Assembly: GCF_003994255.1 (NCBI RefSeq)
Contig: NZ_ML133854.1
Location: 269,372 to 333,371 of the forward strand
DNA from: Brachybacterium paraconglomeratum
GTDB lineage: Bacteria; Actinomycetota; Actinomycetes; Actinomycetales; Dermabacteraceae
DNA: 64,000 bases
Direction: 5' to 3'
The position numbers and the translations under genes were made by a program. The notes below the pieces were generated by a model. It ran no database searches. It worked only from the letters and a program-made list of their open reading frames with translations, and was not told the DNA's origin. Within the stretch, counting starts at the first letter, position 1, and each line of letters starts with the position of its first letter. Below, one piece after another: positions 8,462 through 18,014 of this stretch.

Positions 8462-10033
8462 TCAGCGGCGGACGGCCACGGCCCCCGAGGGCTCGCTCTG
8501 CTGCCAGGTGCGGTCATAGGCGGTGACGGCGTAGAACCCGCTCCCGTCGGCGCCCTCGTGGACGATCTCGCCCGCGGCGCGCTCGGCCCGCACCACGGCG
8601 ACGAGGCGGCGTCCGTCGGCGAGCTGCGCCTGGCCGATCTCCTCGTCGGGCAGGTGCCACAGCGCGACGGAGGTGGCGCCGCGGGCCCGCCATCGCACCT
8701 GCACGCCGTCGGCGGCGGAGCGGGCCGAGACGACCGTCGGCTGCTCGGGCGCCTCGCCGGGCACGGACTCGAGCGCGGGCACCACCGCGGGATGGCCGTA
8801 GTGGCGGGCGACGAGGTCGTCGACCGAGCCGGTGGCGTCCTCGCGCAGGCTCTTCGCGCTGAAGTACACGTTGCCGGCCACGGCCGGCAGGGTGCGGGTG
8901 AGGTCGAGGTGGTCGCCGAGCTCGGTCATCTCCTCGAAGGTGCCGTCGATCGCCTTGTAGGCGCCCTCACCGATGAACAGGCCCACCCCGGTCCCCTCGA
9001 CCGTCCCGCTCCACCAGTGCACGAGGGACTCGTAGTCGGCCGCGGGGTTCCCGAACTGCCAGTAGATCTGCGGGGTGATGTAGTCGACCCAGCCCTCCTG
9101 GACCCAGCGCCGCGAGTCGGCGCAGATGATCTCGTAGGACTCCGAGCCGGAGGTGTCCGAGCCCGCCGGGTCGCTGCTGGCATTGCGCCAGATCCCGAAG
9201 GGGCTGATCCCGAAGCGGACCCAGGGCTTCTCCGCCCGGATCCGCGCGTGCATCTCGCGGACCAGCGCGTCGATGTTGCCGCGACGCCAGTCCTGGATCG
9301 GGGTGCTGCCGTCGGAGTGGGCGGCGTAGGTCTCCTCGTCGGGGTAGTCCTCGCCCGCGACCGCGTACGGGTAGAAGTAGTCGTCGAAGTGGACGCCGTC
9401 CACGTCGTAGTGGGTGACGGCGTCCATCATCGCGTCCTGCACGAAGGCGCGGACATCCGGCAGGCCCGGGTCGTAGTAGAGCTTCCCGCCGTAGGGCCAC
9501 ACCCATTCGGGATGCTGACGTGCAGGATGGTCCGGGGCCAGCTCCGGCTCCTCCGACATCGCCACGCGATACGGGTTGAACCAGGCGTGGTACTCCAGGC
9601 CCCGGGCGTGGGCCTGCTCGATCTGGAAGGCGAGCGGGTCGTAGCCGGGATCCTGGCCCTGGGTGCCGGTGAGGTACATCGACCAGGGCTCGAAGCGGGA
9701 GGGCCAGAAGGCGTCCGCAGTGGGGCGCACCTGGGCGATCACCGCGTTCAGTCCGATCTCCTGGGCGAGATCGAGCCAGCCCAGGTACTCCGCCCGCTGC
9801 TCCTCGGCGCTGAGGCCGGGGGCGGAGGGCCAGTCGATGTTGACCACGGAGGAGAGCCACATGGCCCGGAACTCGCGGGCCGGGGGCGCGGGATCCTGCG
9901 GACCGGGCTCGTCGGCGTGCGCGGCGGCGCCGACGAGGGCGGAGCCGCCGGCGAGACCGGCGACGACGGCGGTGGAGCCGACGGCGGCGGAGCCGGACAG
10001 GCGCAGGAAGGAACGACGATCGACGGGATGCAC
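8462..10033 (-). CDS. Tat-exported GHL10 (YngK/DUF4015-like) family glycoside hydrolase
   Basis: A 523-residue protein. The N-terminus has a twin-arginine signal (DRRSFLRL, residues 5-12) followed by a hydrophobic stretch and an Ala-X-Ala-like cleavage region, so it is exported folded. The mature part begins FRAMWLSSVVNIDWP and continues with INAVIAQ-type, EYHAWFNPYR and VDGVHFDDYFYPY blocks, typical of glycosyl hydrolase-like 10 (PF02638), a TIM-barrel family thought to act on cell-wall or other glycans. The last 90 residues resemble a fibronectin type III-like domain. I chose GTG at 10033, preceded by GAGGAG and placing the Arg pair at residues 6-7; an upstream in-frame ATG at 10141 would push the signal 36 residues inside. 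Substrate is unknown. Confidence 0.88.
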   Translation of the reverse strand: MHPVDRRSFLRLSGSAAVGSTAVVAGLAGGSALVGAAAHADEPGPQDPAPPAREFRAMWLSSVVNIDWPSAPGLSAEEQRAEYLGWLDLAQEIGLNAVIAQVRPTADAFWPSRFEPWSMYLTGTQGQDPGYDPLAFQIEQAHARGLEYHAWFNPYRVAMSEEPELAPDHPARQHPEWVWPYGGKLYYDPGLPDVRAFVQDAMMDAVTHYDVDGVHFDDYFYPYAVAGEDYPDEETYAAHSDGSTPIQDWRRGNIDALVREMHARIRAEKPWVRFGISPFGIWRNASSDPAGSDTSGSESYEIICADSRRWVQEGWVDYITPQIYWQFGNPAADYESLVHWWSGTVEGTGVGLFIGEGAYKAIDGTFEEMTELGDHLDLTRTLPAVAGNVYFSAKSLREDATGSVDDLVARHYGHPAVVPALESVPGEAPEQPTVVSARSAADGVQVRWRARGATSVALWHLPDEEIGQAQLADGRRLVAVVRAERAAGEIVHEGADGSGFYAVTAYDRTWQQSEPSGAVAVRR

Positions 10034-10186
10034 GGCGCTGAGCTCCTCGGTCGGGGACGGAGGTGGCCCACCGTCGCACAGCCGGCGCGGCCGGGCAAGC
10101 ATGCGCGGCGCCGTGCCGTCCCGCGGAGGTCGACGCGGCACCGGTTGTCGGAGCGGGCGGGACGGAGGGGTCGAGGGGTGGGACGC

Positions 10187-11251
10187 TCAGCGGGCGGCCG
10201 GCGGCTCCGTCGAGTCGCCGGCGGGCTCCTGGTCGCTGCCGGTTCCTGCATCGTGCGCGTCGGCGGTGTCACGGCCGTCGGCCGTGGCGTGCCCTGCGCC
10301 CTCGGCGTGCCCCTCGCCGCCGCCGTGGTGGCCGAAGGGCAGGAAGTGCACGATCACGGCGAGGATCCCGCCGATGATCAGGCCGAACAAGAAGGAGAAG
10401 AAGGTGTTGACCAGCCAGGCGAGCAGCGCGCCGACGCCGGCGACCCCCGCGACCAGACCCTCGAGGTGGTGCACCAGGCCGTAGGGCTGGGCGAGCCCGA
10501 GCTCATGGGTGCCGACCAGCAGGATGTGGCCGCCCACCCACAGCATCGCGATCATGCCGACGTAGCTGATCACGTCCATGACTCGCGGCATCGCGCCGAC
10601 CAGTCCGCGGCCGAAGCGCTTCTTCCCCTCGGAGGCGTCCTCGTCCTTGGCCATCGCCAGGCCGATGTCGTCCATCTTCACCAGCAGGCCCACAGCGCCG
10701 TAGACCAGGGCGGTGATGCCGAGGGCGATCACCACGAGCACCGCGGCGCGCATCCACAGGTTGTCGGTGTCCACCGAGTTCATCGAGATCACCATGATCT
10801 CGGCCGAGAGGATCAGGTCGGTGCGCACGGCGCCCGAGACGACCTTGTCCTCCGCCCCGGCGCCCTTGGTGCTCGCAGGCGCCTCCTTGGGCTTCCCGCG
10901 CACCAGCTCCCAGACCTTCTCGGCGCCTTCGAAGCTGAGGTACAGGCCGCCGAGCATGAGGATCGGGGTGAGCAGCCAGGGGGCGAACACGCTTAGCAGC
11001 AGCAGGACCGGCAGGATGAAGACGAGCTTGTTGCGCAGCGAGCCCTTGGTGATCCGCCAGATGATCGGCAGCTCCCGGTTGGGCTTGATGCCCTGGACGT
11101 ACTGCGGCGTCACCGCGGCATCGTCGATCACGACGCCGATCGCCTTGGAGCCTGCCTTGGCGGAGGCCGCGGCGACATCGTCCGCGCTGGCCGCCGCGAG
11201 GCGCGCGAGCGCGGCGACGTCGTCGAGCAGGGCGGCGAGTCCACCGGCCAT
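10187..11251 (-). CDS. DUF808 family (YedI-like) membrane protein
   Basis: A 354-residue inner-membrane protein. The N-terminus MAGGLAALLDDVAALARLAA, DDAAVTPQYVQGI and ITKGSLRNKLVFILP are hallmarks of the DUF808/YedI family; about seven hydrophobic segments follow. The last 40 residues are a soluble His/Gly/Asp-rich tail (HGGGEGHAEGAGH) that could bind metal, which is speculation. GAAGAAGG precedes the ATG. It is divergent from the NAD(P)-binding gene across 227 bp, where a TATCCT -10-like box lies about 45 bp upstream. No function is established for the family. Confidence 0.88.
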   Translation of the reverse strand: MAGGLAALLDDVAALARLAAASADDVAAASAKAGSKAIGVVIDDAAVTPQYVQGIKPNRELPIIWRITKGSLRNKLVFILPVLLLLSVFAPWLLTPILMLGGLYLSFEGAEKVWELVRGKPKEAPASTKGAGAEDKVVSGAVRTDLILSAEIMVISMNSVDTDNLWMRAAVLVVIALGITALVYGAVGLLVKMDDIGLAMAKDEDASEGKKRFGRGLVGAMPRVMDVISYVGMIAMLWVGGHILLVGTHELGLAQPYGLVHHLEGLVAGVAGVGALLAWLVNTFFSFLFGLIIGGILAVIVHFLPFGHHGGGEGHAEGAGHATADGRDTADAHDAGTGSDQEPAGDSTEPPAAR

Positions 11252-11478
11252 GGGAGTCCTTCTTCCGAGGAGACGGCCGCGGATGCGACCGGGCTCAGGA
11301 TAACGGTGCAGGAGCTGCGGATCGCTCCGCAGGGACCATGATCAGGCCACGGGTCCGGTCAAGCCCACGGCTCGGCTCCGGTCAGCTTCTCGGCACGAGA
11401 TCGTCCTGTCTTCCCCTCACGGCGAACATCCGCGACCTCCCCTCGACGCGCCGCCGCGCCGGTGACAGAGTGGAGGGC
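11252..11478. other. Divergent promoter region between DUF808 and NAD(P)-binding genes
   Basis: Contains a minus-strand TATCCT -10-like box (11302-11297) and a perfect 7-bp hairpin, CTGCGGA-TCGC-TCCGCAG, at 11315-11332. No reading frame in it looks coding. Confidence 0.4.
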
Positions 11479-12129
11479 ATGGATATCGCACTCATCGGAG
11501 GACATGGGAAGGTCGCGCTGCTCGCGGCCCCGCTGCTGGTCGAGGCCGGTCACACGGTGCACTCCGTGATCCGCAACCCCGAGCACGCAGGCGACGTCGA
11601 GGCGACGGGCGCGAGGGCTGTGCTCGCTGACATCGAGTCCCTCGACGAGAGGGGCTGGGACGAGCTCCTGCGCGGGAAGGACGCCGTGGTGTGGACCGCA
11701 GGCGCCGGCGGCGGGGACCCCGAGCGCACCCGTGCGGTCGACTACGACGCGGCGGTCGCCTCGATGGACGCCGCCGAGCGCGTCGGCGCGACCCGCTACG
11801 TGATGGTCAGCTACTTCGGCGCCTCGCTCGACCACGGCGTTCCCGAGGACAGCTCCTTCCACACCTACGCCGAGGCGAAGGCCCGGGCCGACGAGCATCT
11901 GCGCGGCACGGGACTGGACTGGACGATCCTCGGTCCCTCGGGCCTCACCCTCGAGGAGCCGACCGGTCGCATCGACACCGCCGCCTCGGAGTCCGGCACG
12001 GTCTCGCGCGGCAACGTCGCGCGCACGATCGTCGCTGCGCTCGCCGAGCCCGGATCCGTCGGGAAGTTCGTGACCTTCAACGACGGCGAGCAGGAGATCG
12101 GCGAGGCCTTCGCCTCCCTCAGTCGCTGA
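11479..12129 (+). CDS. NAD(P)H-binding atypical short-chain reductase (YwnB/YhfK-like)
   Basis: A 216-residue cytoplasmic protein. It opens with MDIALIGGHGKVALLAAPLL, a glycine-rich dinucleotide-binding motif of the atypical extended SDR group (GXXGXXG variant). Other family features are the VVWTAGAGGG strand and a YAEAKARADEHLRGTGLDWT segment with the Tyr-X4-Lys-like pair and the typical 'single-strand' sequence of NmrA/YwnB proteins. Substrate unknown; such proteins are often redox sensors or quinone/flavin reductases. Start at 11479 fits the fold; upstream codons in frame have no homology. The last 11 bp overlap the end of the convergent acylphosphatase gene. Confidence 0.82.
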   Translation: MDIALIGGHGKVALLAAPLLVEAGHTVHSVIRNPEHAGDVEATGARAVLADIESLDERGWDELLRGKDAVVWTAGAGGGDPERTRAVDYDAAVASMDAAERVGATRYVMVSYFGASLDHGVPEDSSFHTYAEAKARADEHLRGTGLDWTILGPSGLTLEEPTGRIDTAASESGTVSRGNVARTIVAALAEPGSVGKFVTFNDGEQEIGEAFASLSR

Positions 12130-12412
12130 TCCGGAAACCCGTCTGGCCGCGCGGCGTCTCGCGGCGCACGTCGATCCCGTCGACGCGGGCGCTGGAAGGC
12201 CCCTGCCGGAGGTGGTCGAGCATGGCCTCGACCACCTCCGTCGTGCCTTCGACGTCCGCCTCGACGGTGCCGTCCCACAGGTTGCGCACGGTCCCGGCGG
12301 CGCCGAGTCGCGCCGCCTCCCTGGCGGCGTCCATCCGGAAGCCGACGCCCTGGACCCGTCCGTGCACGCGCACGACGCGTCGGATCCGCTGCTCGTCCTG
12401 CTGAGGGCTCAC
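12119..12412 (-). CDS. acyP: Acylphosphatase
   Basis: A 97-residue enzyme that hydrolyses acyl phosphates such as acetyl phosphate, carbamoyl phosphate or 1,3-bisphosphoglycerate. [11 protein letters not shown] carries the phosphate-binding loop with the catalytic Arg, and [12 protein letters not shown] carries the catalytic Asn, the two invariant residues of the family. The GTG start overlaps the xfp stop as GTGA, so the gene is the second cistron of an xfp-acyP operon with coupled translation. Since phosphoketolase makes acetyl phosphate, the partner gene may drain or tune that pool; this functional link is inference from position. Length matches the 90-100-residue family. Confidence 0.93.
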   Translation of the reverse strand: MSPQQDEQRIRRVVRVHGRVQGVGFRMDAAREAARLGAAGTVRNLWDGTVEADVEGTTEVVEAMLDHLRQGPSSARVDGIDVRRETPRGQTGFRISD

Positions 12413-14880
12413 TCGTTGTCGCCGCCGGTGTCCGCGGCGGCCGCACCGGCCGCGGCGTCCACCTCGTCGCTCCACTGCCAGTCCACGATCTCCGGGGCGT
12501 CCTCGCCGTGCTCGTAGGCGTGGGCCCGGGAGCGGACCCGGGCATCGACCATGCGCTGGCGCAGTCCGGCGAATCGCGTTCCCAGCCCGTCGACGCGGTC
12601 GATCACGTCCATCACCAGGTGGTAGCGGTCGGTGTCGTTGAGCATCAGCATGTCGAAGGGCGTGGTGGTGGTGCCCTCCTCCTTGTAGCCGCGCACGTGG
12701 ATGCGGGAGTGCCGGTCGTGGCGGTAGGCGAGGCGGTGGATCAGCCATGGATAGCCGTGGTAGGCGAACACCACCGGGACGTCCTCCCCGAAGTACCCGT
12801 CGAAGTCCTTCTGCGAGAGCCCGTGCGGGTGCTCGGACTCGTCCTGGAGCCGCATCAGGTCCACCACGTTGACCACCCGGACCCGCAGGTCGGGGATCTC
12901 CTCACGGAGGATCTTCGCCGCGGCGAGCACCTCGATGGTGGGGATGTCGCCGGCTGCGGCGAGCACCACCTCCGGCTCCTCGCCGAGCTGCTCGGTCCCC
13001 GCCCAGTCCCAGATGCCGAGCCCCCGCGCGCAGTGCACGACGGCCTCGTCCATCGACAGCCAGTTCGGGTTGGGCTGCTTCCCGGCCACGACCACGTTGA
13101 CGTACTGCTTCGAGCGCAGGCAGTGGTCGTAGGTGGACAGCAGCGTGTTCGCGTCCGGCGGCAGGTAGACCCGCACGATCTCCGCCTTCTTGTTGACCAT
13201 GTGGTCGATGAAGCCGGGGTCCTGGTGGGAGAAGCCGTTGTGGTCCTGACGCCACACGTGCGAGCTCAGCAGGTAGTTCAGGGAGGCGATCGGACGGCGC
13301 CACTCGAGCTCGTTCGTCACCTTCAGCCACTTCGCGTGCTGGTTGACCATCGAGTCGACGATGTGGACGAACGCCTCGTAGGAGGAGAACATGCCGTGCC
13401 GGCCGGTGAGCAGGTAGCCCTCGAGCCAGCCCTGGCACTGGTGCTCCGAGAGCATCTCCATGACGCGGCCGGCCCGGGCGAGGTGCTCGGAGCGGTCGTG
13501 CTCCTCGAAGTCCGCGTTCCACTGCTTGTCGGTGACCTCGTAGACGGCCTGGAGCCGGTTCGAGGCGGTCTCGTCGGGCCCGAAGATGCGGAAGGTCGAG
13601 GGGTTCTCGCGCACCACGTCCCGCAGCCAGGTGCCGAGCACCTTCGTGGCCTCGGAGATGGAGCCGCCGGGCACGGGCACGTCCACGCCGTAGTCGCGGA
13701 AGTCGGGCAGGCGCAGCGGGGTGAGCACGGCGCCGCCGTTGGTCGACGGGTTCGCGGACATCCGCAGCGTGCCGGTCGGGGCGGCGGAGGCGACGTCGGG
13801 GACCAGCTTCCCGGTCTCGTCGAAGAGCTCCTCGGGGCGGTAGGAGCGCAGCCAGGCGTCGAGCTCGGCGAGGTGCTCGTCGGTGTCCCGAGCGCTGGCC
13901 AGCGGCACCTGGTGCGAGCGCCAGGACCCCTCGGTCTGCTGGCCGTCGATCTCCTTCGGGCCGGTCCAGCCCTTCGGGGTGCGCAGCACGATCATCGGCC
14001 AGGCGGGGCGCTCGGTCTCGCGGCCGGCCTCGGCGTCCTCCGCGGCCTGCGCCTTGATCTCCGCGATCCTGTCCAGGGCCGTATCGAGCACCTCGGCGAA
14101 GCGACGGTGGATCTCGAGCGGGTCCTCGTCGTCGAAGCCGCCGGTGAAGATGAGCGGCTCGTGGCCGTAGCCGCGCATGAGCGCCTCGAGCTCGTCGTCG
14201 CCGATGCGGGCCAGCACAGTCGGGTTCGCGATCTTGTACCCGTTCAGGTGCAGGATCGGCAGCACCACCCCATCCTGCTGGGGATTGAGGAACTTGTTGG
14301 AGTGCCAGGAGGTGGCCAGCGGCCCGGTCTCCGCCTCGCCGTCGCCGACCACGGTGAATGCGATCTGGTCGGGGCTGTCGAACATGGCGCCGTAGGCGTG
14401 GGAGAGGGCGTAGCCGAGCTCCCCGCCCTCGTGGATCGAGCCGGGCGTCTCCGGGGCGACGTGCGAGGGGATCCCGCCGGGGAAGGAGAACTGCGTGAAC
14501 AGGCGCTTCATCCCCTCGTCGTCCTCGCCGACCGCGTGGTACACCTCGGAGTAGGTGCCCTCGAGATAGGACGCGGCGACCAGGCCGGGGCCGCCGTGCC
14601 CGGGACCGGTGATGTACATGGCGTTCAGCCCGCGCTGGACGATGGCCCGGTTCGCGTGGGCGTAGAGGAAGGTCAGGCCCGGGGTGGTGCCCCAGTGCCC
14701 GAGCAGCCGCGGCTTGACGTGCTCGCGCTGCAGGGGCTTGCGCAGCAGCGGATTGTCCTTGAGGTAGATCTGGCCGACCGAGAGGTAGTTCGCGGCGCGC
14801 CACCAGGCGTCGAGCCGCTCGAGGTCGGTGTCGGAGGGAGCGGCGGCGGGGGAGCTGGGCCATGCGGGTGCGGTGGTCAT
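12409..14880 (-). CDS. xfp: Xylulose-5-phosphate/fructose-6-phosphate phosphoketolase
   Basis: An 823-residue thiamine-diphosphate enzyme that splits xylulose 5-phosphate (and often fructose 6-phosphate) with phosphate to acetyl phosphate and a triose or tetrose phosphate. Typical Xfp blocks are [18 protein letters not shown] near residue 60, [20 protein letters not shown], and the ThDP/Mg site [20 protein letters not shown]; length matches the family (about 790-830). The ATG at 14880 is preceded by GGAAGG; the long open frame upstream to 16134 is antisense to other genes and is not used. Five 9-bp repeats lie directly before the ribosome-binding site. acyP follows with a GTGA overlap. No acetate kinase or phosphotransacetylase gene is in the window. 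Confidence 0.96.
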   Translation of the reverse strand: MTTAPAWPSSPAAAPSDTDLERLDAWWRAANYLSVGQIYLKDNPLLRKPLQREHVKPRLLGHWGTTPGLTFLYAHANRAIVQRGLNAMYITGPGHGGPGLVAASYLEGTYSEVYHAVGEDDEGMKRLFTQFSFPGGIPSHVAPETPGSIHEGGELGYALSHAYGAMFDSPDQIAFTVVGDGEAETGPLATSWHSNKFLNPQQDGVVLPILHLNGYKIANPTVLARIGDDELEALMRGYGHEPLIFTGGFDDEDPLEIHRRFAEVLDTALDRIAEIKAQAAEDAEAGRETERPAWPMIVLRTPKGWTGPKEIDGQQTEGSWRSHQVPLASARDTDEHLAELDAWLRSYRPEELFDETGKLVPDVASAAPTGTLRMSANPSTNGGAVLTPLRLPDFRDYGVDVPVPGGSISEATKVLGTWLRDVVRENPSTFRIFGPDETASNRLQAVYEVTDKQWNADFEEHDRSEHLARAGRVMEMLSEHQCQGWLEGYLLTGRHGMFSSYEAFVHIVDSMVNQHAKWLKVTNELEWRRPIASLNYLLSSHVWRQDHNGFSHQDPGFIDHMVNKKAEIVRVYLPPDANTLLSTYDHCLRSKQYVNVVVAGKQPNPNWLSMDEAVVHCARGLGIWDWAGTEQLGEEPEVVLAAAGDIPTIEVLAAAKILREEIPDLRVRVVNVVDLMRLQDESEHPHGLSQKDFDGYFGEDVPVVFAYHGYPWLIHRLAYRHDRHSRIHVRGYKEEGTTTTPFDMLMLNDTDRYHLVMDVIDRVDGLGTRFAGLRQRMVDARVRSRAHAYEHGEDAPEIVDWQWSDEVDAAAGAAAADTGGDNE

Positions 14881-14890
14881 GGTGCCTTCC

Positions 14891-14935
14891 TGACGTGCCT
14901 GACGTGCCTGACGTGCCTGACGTGCCTGACGTGCC
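14891..14935 (-). repeat. Five perfect 9-bp tandem repeats in the xfp leader
   Basis: On the mRNA strand the unit is GGCACGTCA, repeated five times without error and ending exactly where the GGAAGG ribosome-binding site of xfp begins. Non-coding. Confidence 0.95.
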
Positions 14936-15207
14936 TGAGGGACCTGCGGGCCGTGCCCGGATCGGCGCGGCGGCGGTACGGCCACCGTAGGTCGCGCGCA
15001 GCGGGGTGGGAAGGGCCTTCGGGCCCTGGACACCGCTGCGCGGCGCAGGTGGGCGCTCCCTGGCCCCGGGCGACCGATGAGCGCTCCGTGAAGGCCTGAT
15101 GAGAAGGTGCTCAGGAAGCTCCTGGAATGCTGCCGGGCGGCATAGCCTGAGGTCACACGCAGACCGGCGGGCTCGATCCGTCGGCCGATCCCAGGAAGGC
15201 TGATCCC
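14936..15207. other. Divergent intergenic region between xfp and the PepSY lipoprotein gene
   Basis: Together with the 9-bp repeats this is a 327-bp gap without a gene. It contains a 6-bp stem closed by a TTCG tetraloop (15012-15027) and, near 15143, a plus-strand TAGCCT that could be the -10 box of the lipoprotein gene. I see no coding signal. Confidence 0.5.
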
Positions 15208-15924
15208 ATGACCCGCACCTCCGTCCGTCCCCGCAGCACCGTCCGCGCCCTCGCCCTCGGGGCCCTCGTGCTCGGCCTCGCCGCCGGGTGCGGCGCCGAC
15301 TCCGGCAGCGACGAGGCCCCTGCCGTCGAGGGTCCCGGCGCCTCCGAACAGGAGGACGCCGGCACCACCGCCGACGACGACACCGCCGACGACGACACCG
15401 CCTCCGAGGGCGCCGCCTCCGATGACGGCGCGGCGAGTGACGACGGGGGAGAGGCCCCGGCGGCCGGCGCCGCGGCGCTGCCCGCGGACGCCGACCTCGC
15501 CACCGAGCAGCTGCCGATCACCGCGGAGAAGGCCGTCGAGATCGGCCTGGGCGCGGCCGGCGGCGGCGAGCTGGTGCAGATCGAGATCGACCACGACGAC
15601 GACGTGTGGGAGTGGGAGCTCGAGATCGTCGACGGCGGCCGCCAGCACGACCTCGACATCGACGCGACCAGCGGCGAGGTCACCGAGCACGACCAGGACG
15701 ATGACGACGACCAGGACCCGGCCGTCGACGTGACCTCCCCGATGCCCTACGCCGAGGCGATCGAGATCGCGCTCGGGAAGGAGCCGGGCCGGGCCTCCGG
15801 CTGGGACCTCTCCTCCGACGACGGCCGCATCCACTACACGATCGACATCGATCGCAGCAGCGGCGACGACGACGTCGAGGTCGAGGTGGACGTCGAGACG
15901 GGCGAGGTCCGCGTCGACGACTGA
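15208..15924 (+). CDS. PepSY-domain lipoprotein
   Basis: A 238-residue predicted lipoprotein. The signal peptide ends in the lipobox LAAGC with lipid-accepting Cys28. A strongly acidic, Asp/Glu/Ala-rich linker (about residues 29-100) follows, then two tandem PepSY-like domains (about 100-165 and 170-238), each with the helix-plus-strand pattern ending in DATSGEV and DVETGEV. PepSY domains bind or inhibit peptidases or act in the extracytoplasmic space; the precise role here is unknown. AGGAAGG stands 8 bp before the ATG. The gene is divergent from xfp and upstream of ppk2. Confidence 0.85.
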   Translation: MTRTSVRPRSTVRALALGALVLGLAAGCGADSGSDEAPAVEGPGASEQEDAGTTADDDTADDDTASEGAASDDGAASDDGGEAPAAGAAALPADADLATEQLPITAEKAVEIGLGAAGGGELVQIEIDHDDDVWEWELEIVDGGRQHDLDIDATSGEVTEHDQDDDDDQDPAVDVTSPMPYAEAIEIALGKEPGRASGWDLSSDDGRIHYTIDIDRSSGDDDVEVEVDVETGEVRVDD

Positions 15925-15966
15925 CGACCCGCCGCCGAACGGCTCCCCACGGCCCGCCCTGCCCGA

Positions 15967-15972
15967 TACCCT
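15967..15972 (+). promoter_or_regulatory. -10 box for leaderless ppk2 transcript
   Basis: TACCCT is followed by 7 nt and then the ppk2 ATG, so transcription is expected to start at the A of the start codon. No Shine-Dalgarno sequence is present, which agrees. Confidence 0.55.
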
Positions 15973-15979
15973 CCTCCCC

Positions 15980-16888
15980 ATGGCGAACTCGAAGAAGTCC
16001 TCGAAGAAGAAGGCCGACGGACCCGCGGAGAAGGCGCCCCGCGGGTTCCGGATCGCGAACGACTGGAAGGGGGACGTGCAGGACCTCGACCCGCGCGCCA
16101 CCCCCGGCTTCTCCGGCAAGAAGGCCGAGGGCAAGGAGTTCCTCCTCGCCCGGGACGCCGAGCTCGACGAGCTCCAGGAGAGGCTCTACGCCGCCCATCA
16201 CGGCAACGGCGACGGCCGCTCGGTGCTGCTGATCGTCCAGGGGATGGACACCTCCGGCAAGGGCGGGATCATGCGCCACGTCGTGGGCAGCGTGGACCCG
16301 CAGGGCGTGGAGATCACCGCGTTCAAGGCCCCGACCGACGAGGAGAGGAAGCACGACTTCCTCTGGCGGATCCGCCCCCACGCCCCCGCCCCGGGCACGA
16401 TCGGCGTCTTCGACCGCTCCCACTACGAGGACGTGCTCATCCACCGCGTCCACGGCTGGGCGGACTCGAAGGAGATCCGTGCCCGGTACACGGCGATCAA
16501 CGCCTTCGAGCGGGAGCTCGCCGCCGCCGGCACCACGGTCGTGAAGGTCATGCTCCACGTCTCCTACGAGGAGCAGGGCTCCCGGCTGATGGAGAGGCTC
16601 GAGCGCCCGGACAAGCACTGGAAGTACAACCCCGGCGACGTCGACGAGCGCGCGCACTGGGACGACTACATGGAGGCGTACACGCGGGCGCTGCGCGCCA
16701 CCTCCACCGTCGGCGCCCCCTGGCACGTGGTCCCCGCGGACCGCAAGTGGTACGCACGGATCGCCGTGCAGCAGCTGCTGATCGACGCGCTGACGGACAT
16801 CGACCCGCAGTGGCCGACCGCGGACTTCGACGTCCTCGCGGAGATCGACCGCCTGCGCGGCACGATGGGACAGGACGAGTCGGACTGA
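15980..16888 (+). CDS. ppk2: Polyphosphate kinase 2 family nucleotide phosphotransferase
   Basis: A 302-residue cytoplasmic P-loop kinase that moves phosphate between polyphosphate and nucleotides. [13 protein letters not shown] (about residues 82-94) is the Walker A motif and [10 protein letters not shown] the Walker B/lid region of the PPK2 family, followed by the conserved [20 protein letters not shown] and [14 protein letters not shown] blocks. Single-domain PPK2 proteins of this size mostly use polyP to make ADP or ATP from AMP/ADP (class I or III); the class cannot be fixed by eye. The N-terminus is Lys/Ser-rich. The start follows a -10-like TACCCT by 7 nt, suggesting a leaderless mRNA. 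Confidence 0.92.
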   Translation: MANSKKSSKKKADGPAEKAPRGFRIANDWKGDVQDLDPRATPGFSGKKAEGKEFLLARDAELDELQERLYAAHHGNGDGRSVLLIVQGMDTSGKGGIMRHVVGSVDPQGVEITAFKAPTDEERKHDFLWRIRPHAPAPGTIGVFDRSHYEDVLIHRVHGWADSKEIRARYTAINAFERELAAAGTTVVKVMLHVSYEEQGSRLMERLERPDKHWKYNPGDVDERAHWDDYMEAYTRALRATSTVGAPWHVVPADRKWYARIAVQQLLIDALTDIDPQWPTADFDVLAEIDRLRGTMGQDESD

Positions 16889-16948
16889 GCCCGTCCGGGC
16901 CCGTGACCTCGGCTTGTGTCCGCACGCTCGCAGGCCGATGATGGAGGC

Positions 16949-17446
16949 ATGGCTTCCATCACCTTCAAGAACGACCCCGTCACCACCGTCGGCGAGCTGC
17001 CCGCGAAGGGCTCGGCCCTGCCGGCCTTCGAGCTCGTGGGCCAGGACCTCGGCGCCGTCTCCGGCGCGGACCTCGCCGGCAAGCGCGTCGTGCTGAACAT
17101 CTTCCCGTCCCTGGACACCGGCACCTGTGCCATGTCCGTGCGGAAGTTCAACGAGCTCGCCGCCGGCTTCGAGAACACCGTCGTCGTCTGCGTCTCGAAG
17201 GACCTGCCCTTCGCGCAGGCCCGCTTCTGCGGCGCCGAGGGCATCGAGAACGTCGTCACCGGCTCCGCCTTCCGCTCCAGCTTCGGCGAGGACTTCGGCG
17301 TGACCATGAAGGACGGGCCGCTCGCGGGTCTGCTCTCGCGCGCGGTCGTCGTCGCCGACGCCGACGGCACGGTCCTGTACACCGAGCAGGTCGCCGAGGT
17401 CTCCGAGGAGCCCGACTACGACGCCGCCGCGGCCGTGCTCGCCTGA
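16949..17446 (+). CDS. tpx: Thiol peroxidase (Tpx, atypical 2-Cys peroxiredoxin)
   Basis: A 165-residue cytoplasmic enzyme that reduces hydrogen peroxide and organic hydroperoxides with thioredoxin. The peroxidatic Cys60 is in PSLDTGTCAMSVRKF and the resolving Cys94 in ARFCGAEG, the exact pair of Tpx. Length and the N-terminal MASITFKNDPVTTVGELP match the family. The ATG at 16949 has GATGGAGG directly upstream; an earlier in-frame ATG at 16916 only adds unconserved residues. It stands alone before a terminator. Confidence 0.95.
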   Translation: MASITFKNDPVTTVGELPAKGSALPAFELVGQDLGAVSGADLAGKRVVLNIFPSLDTGTCAMSVRKFNELAAGFENTVVVCVSKDLPFAQARFCGAEGIENVVTGSAFRSSFGEDFGVTMKDGPLAGLLSRAVVVADADGTVLYTEQVAEVSEEPDYDAAAAVLA

Positions 17447-17462
17447 GACCGCCCGCCCCGCC

Positions 17463-17498
17463 GGACCCGGCCGCGACTCCTCGTCGCGCGCCGGGTCC
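17463..17498 (+). terminator. Terminator hairpin after tpx
   Basis: GGACCCGGC pairs with GCCGGGTCC and an inner CGCGAC with GTCGCG, giving a 15-bp stem with one bulge about 17 bp beyond the tpx stop. Confidence 0.7.
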
Positions 17499-17583
17499 CG
17501 TGCTTCGCGGCCCCGCGCACCCCGTCCCCTGCGCACCGGCCGCCCCACCGATCCCGGGGGCCGCTCGACGGAAGGAGCCCACC

Positions 17584-17964
17584 ATGTCCGCCCTCACCAT
17601 CTCCCTCGAACGCGTCCAGGACCTGCTGGACGACGACGGCCCCGCCGACGGCGAGCGCCGCGTGCTGGTGGACCGGCTGTGGCCGCGCGGGGTGAAGAAG
17701 GAGCGCCTCGTCCACGACGAGTGGGACAAGGACGTCGCCCCGAGCTCCGAGCTCCGCAAGGCCTTCCACGGCGGGGAGCTCGACTTCGAGGAGTTCTCCG
17801 CCCGCTATCGCCGCGAGCTGGAGGAGGGCGAGGCCGCCCAGGCGCTGCTGGACCGCGCGGAGGAGGACGGAGCGGACACCCTCGTGCTGCTGTTCGCCGC
17901 GAAGGACGTCGAGCACAACCACGCCCAGGTGCTGCAGGAGGTGCTGCAGGAGCTCGCCGGCTGA
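17584..17964 (+). CDS. DUF488 (YeaO-like) family protein
   Basis: A 126-residue cytoplasmic protein. RVLVDRLWPRGVKKE, DEWDKDVAPSSELRKAF and the C-terminal LLFAAKDVEHNHAQVL are the three conserved blocks of the DUF488/YeaO family. Function is not established; members occur beside redox and nitrite/nitric-oxide genes, and here it lies between thiol peroxidase and flavohemoglobin, which suggests a stress role without proving one. GAAGGAG precedes the ATG at 17584; upstream in-frame codons are non-conserved. Confidence 0.88.
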   Translation: MSALTISLERVQDLLDDDGPADGERRVLVDRLWPRGVKKERLVHDEWDKDVAPSSELRKAFHGGELDFEEFSARYRRELEEGEAAQALLDRAEEDGADTLVLLFAAKDVEHNHAQVLQEVLQELAG

Positions 17965-17979
17965 GGCCTTTGCCCCCGC

Positions 17980-18014
17980 TCCCCGTCGGCTGATCCCGCC
18001 GCCGTCGACGGGGA
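17980..18014. other. Inverted repeat between the DUF488 and flavohemoglobin genes
   Basis: TCCCCGTCG (17980-17988) and CGACGGGGA (18006-18014) form a 9-bp stem with a 17-nt loop. It could be a weak terminator for the DUF488 gene. Confidence 0.35.

Noticed and set aside
8558..10996. Open frame of 812 codons on the plus strand opposite the GHL10 and DUF808 genes
   Set aside because: Shadow of two real genes; no recognisable motif.
14891..14935. CRISPR-like array
   Set aside because: The 9-bp units are contiguous without spacers; far too short for CRISPR, and no cas genes are present.
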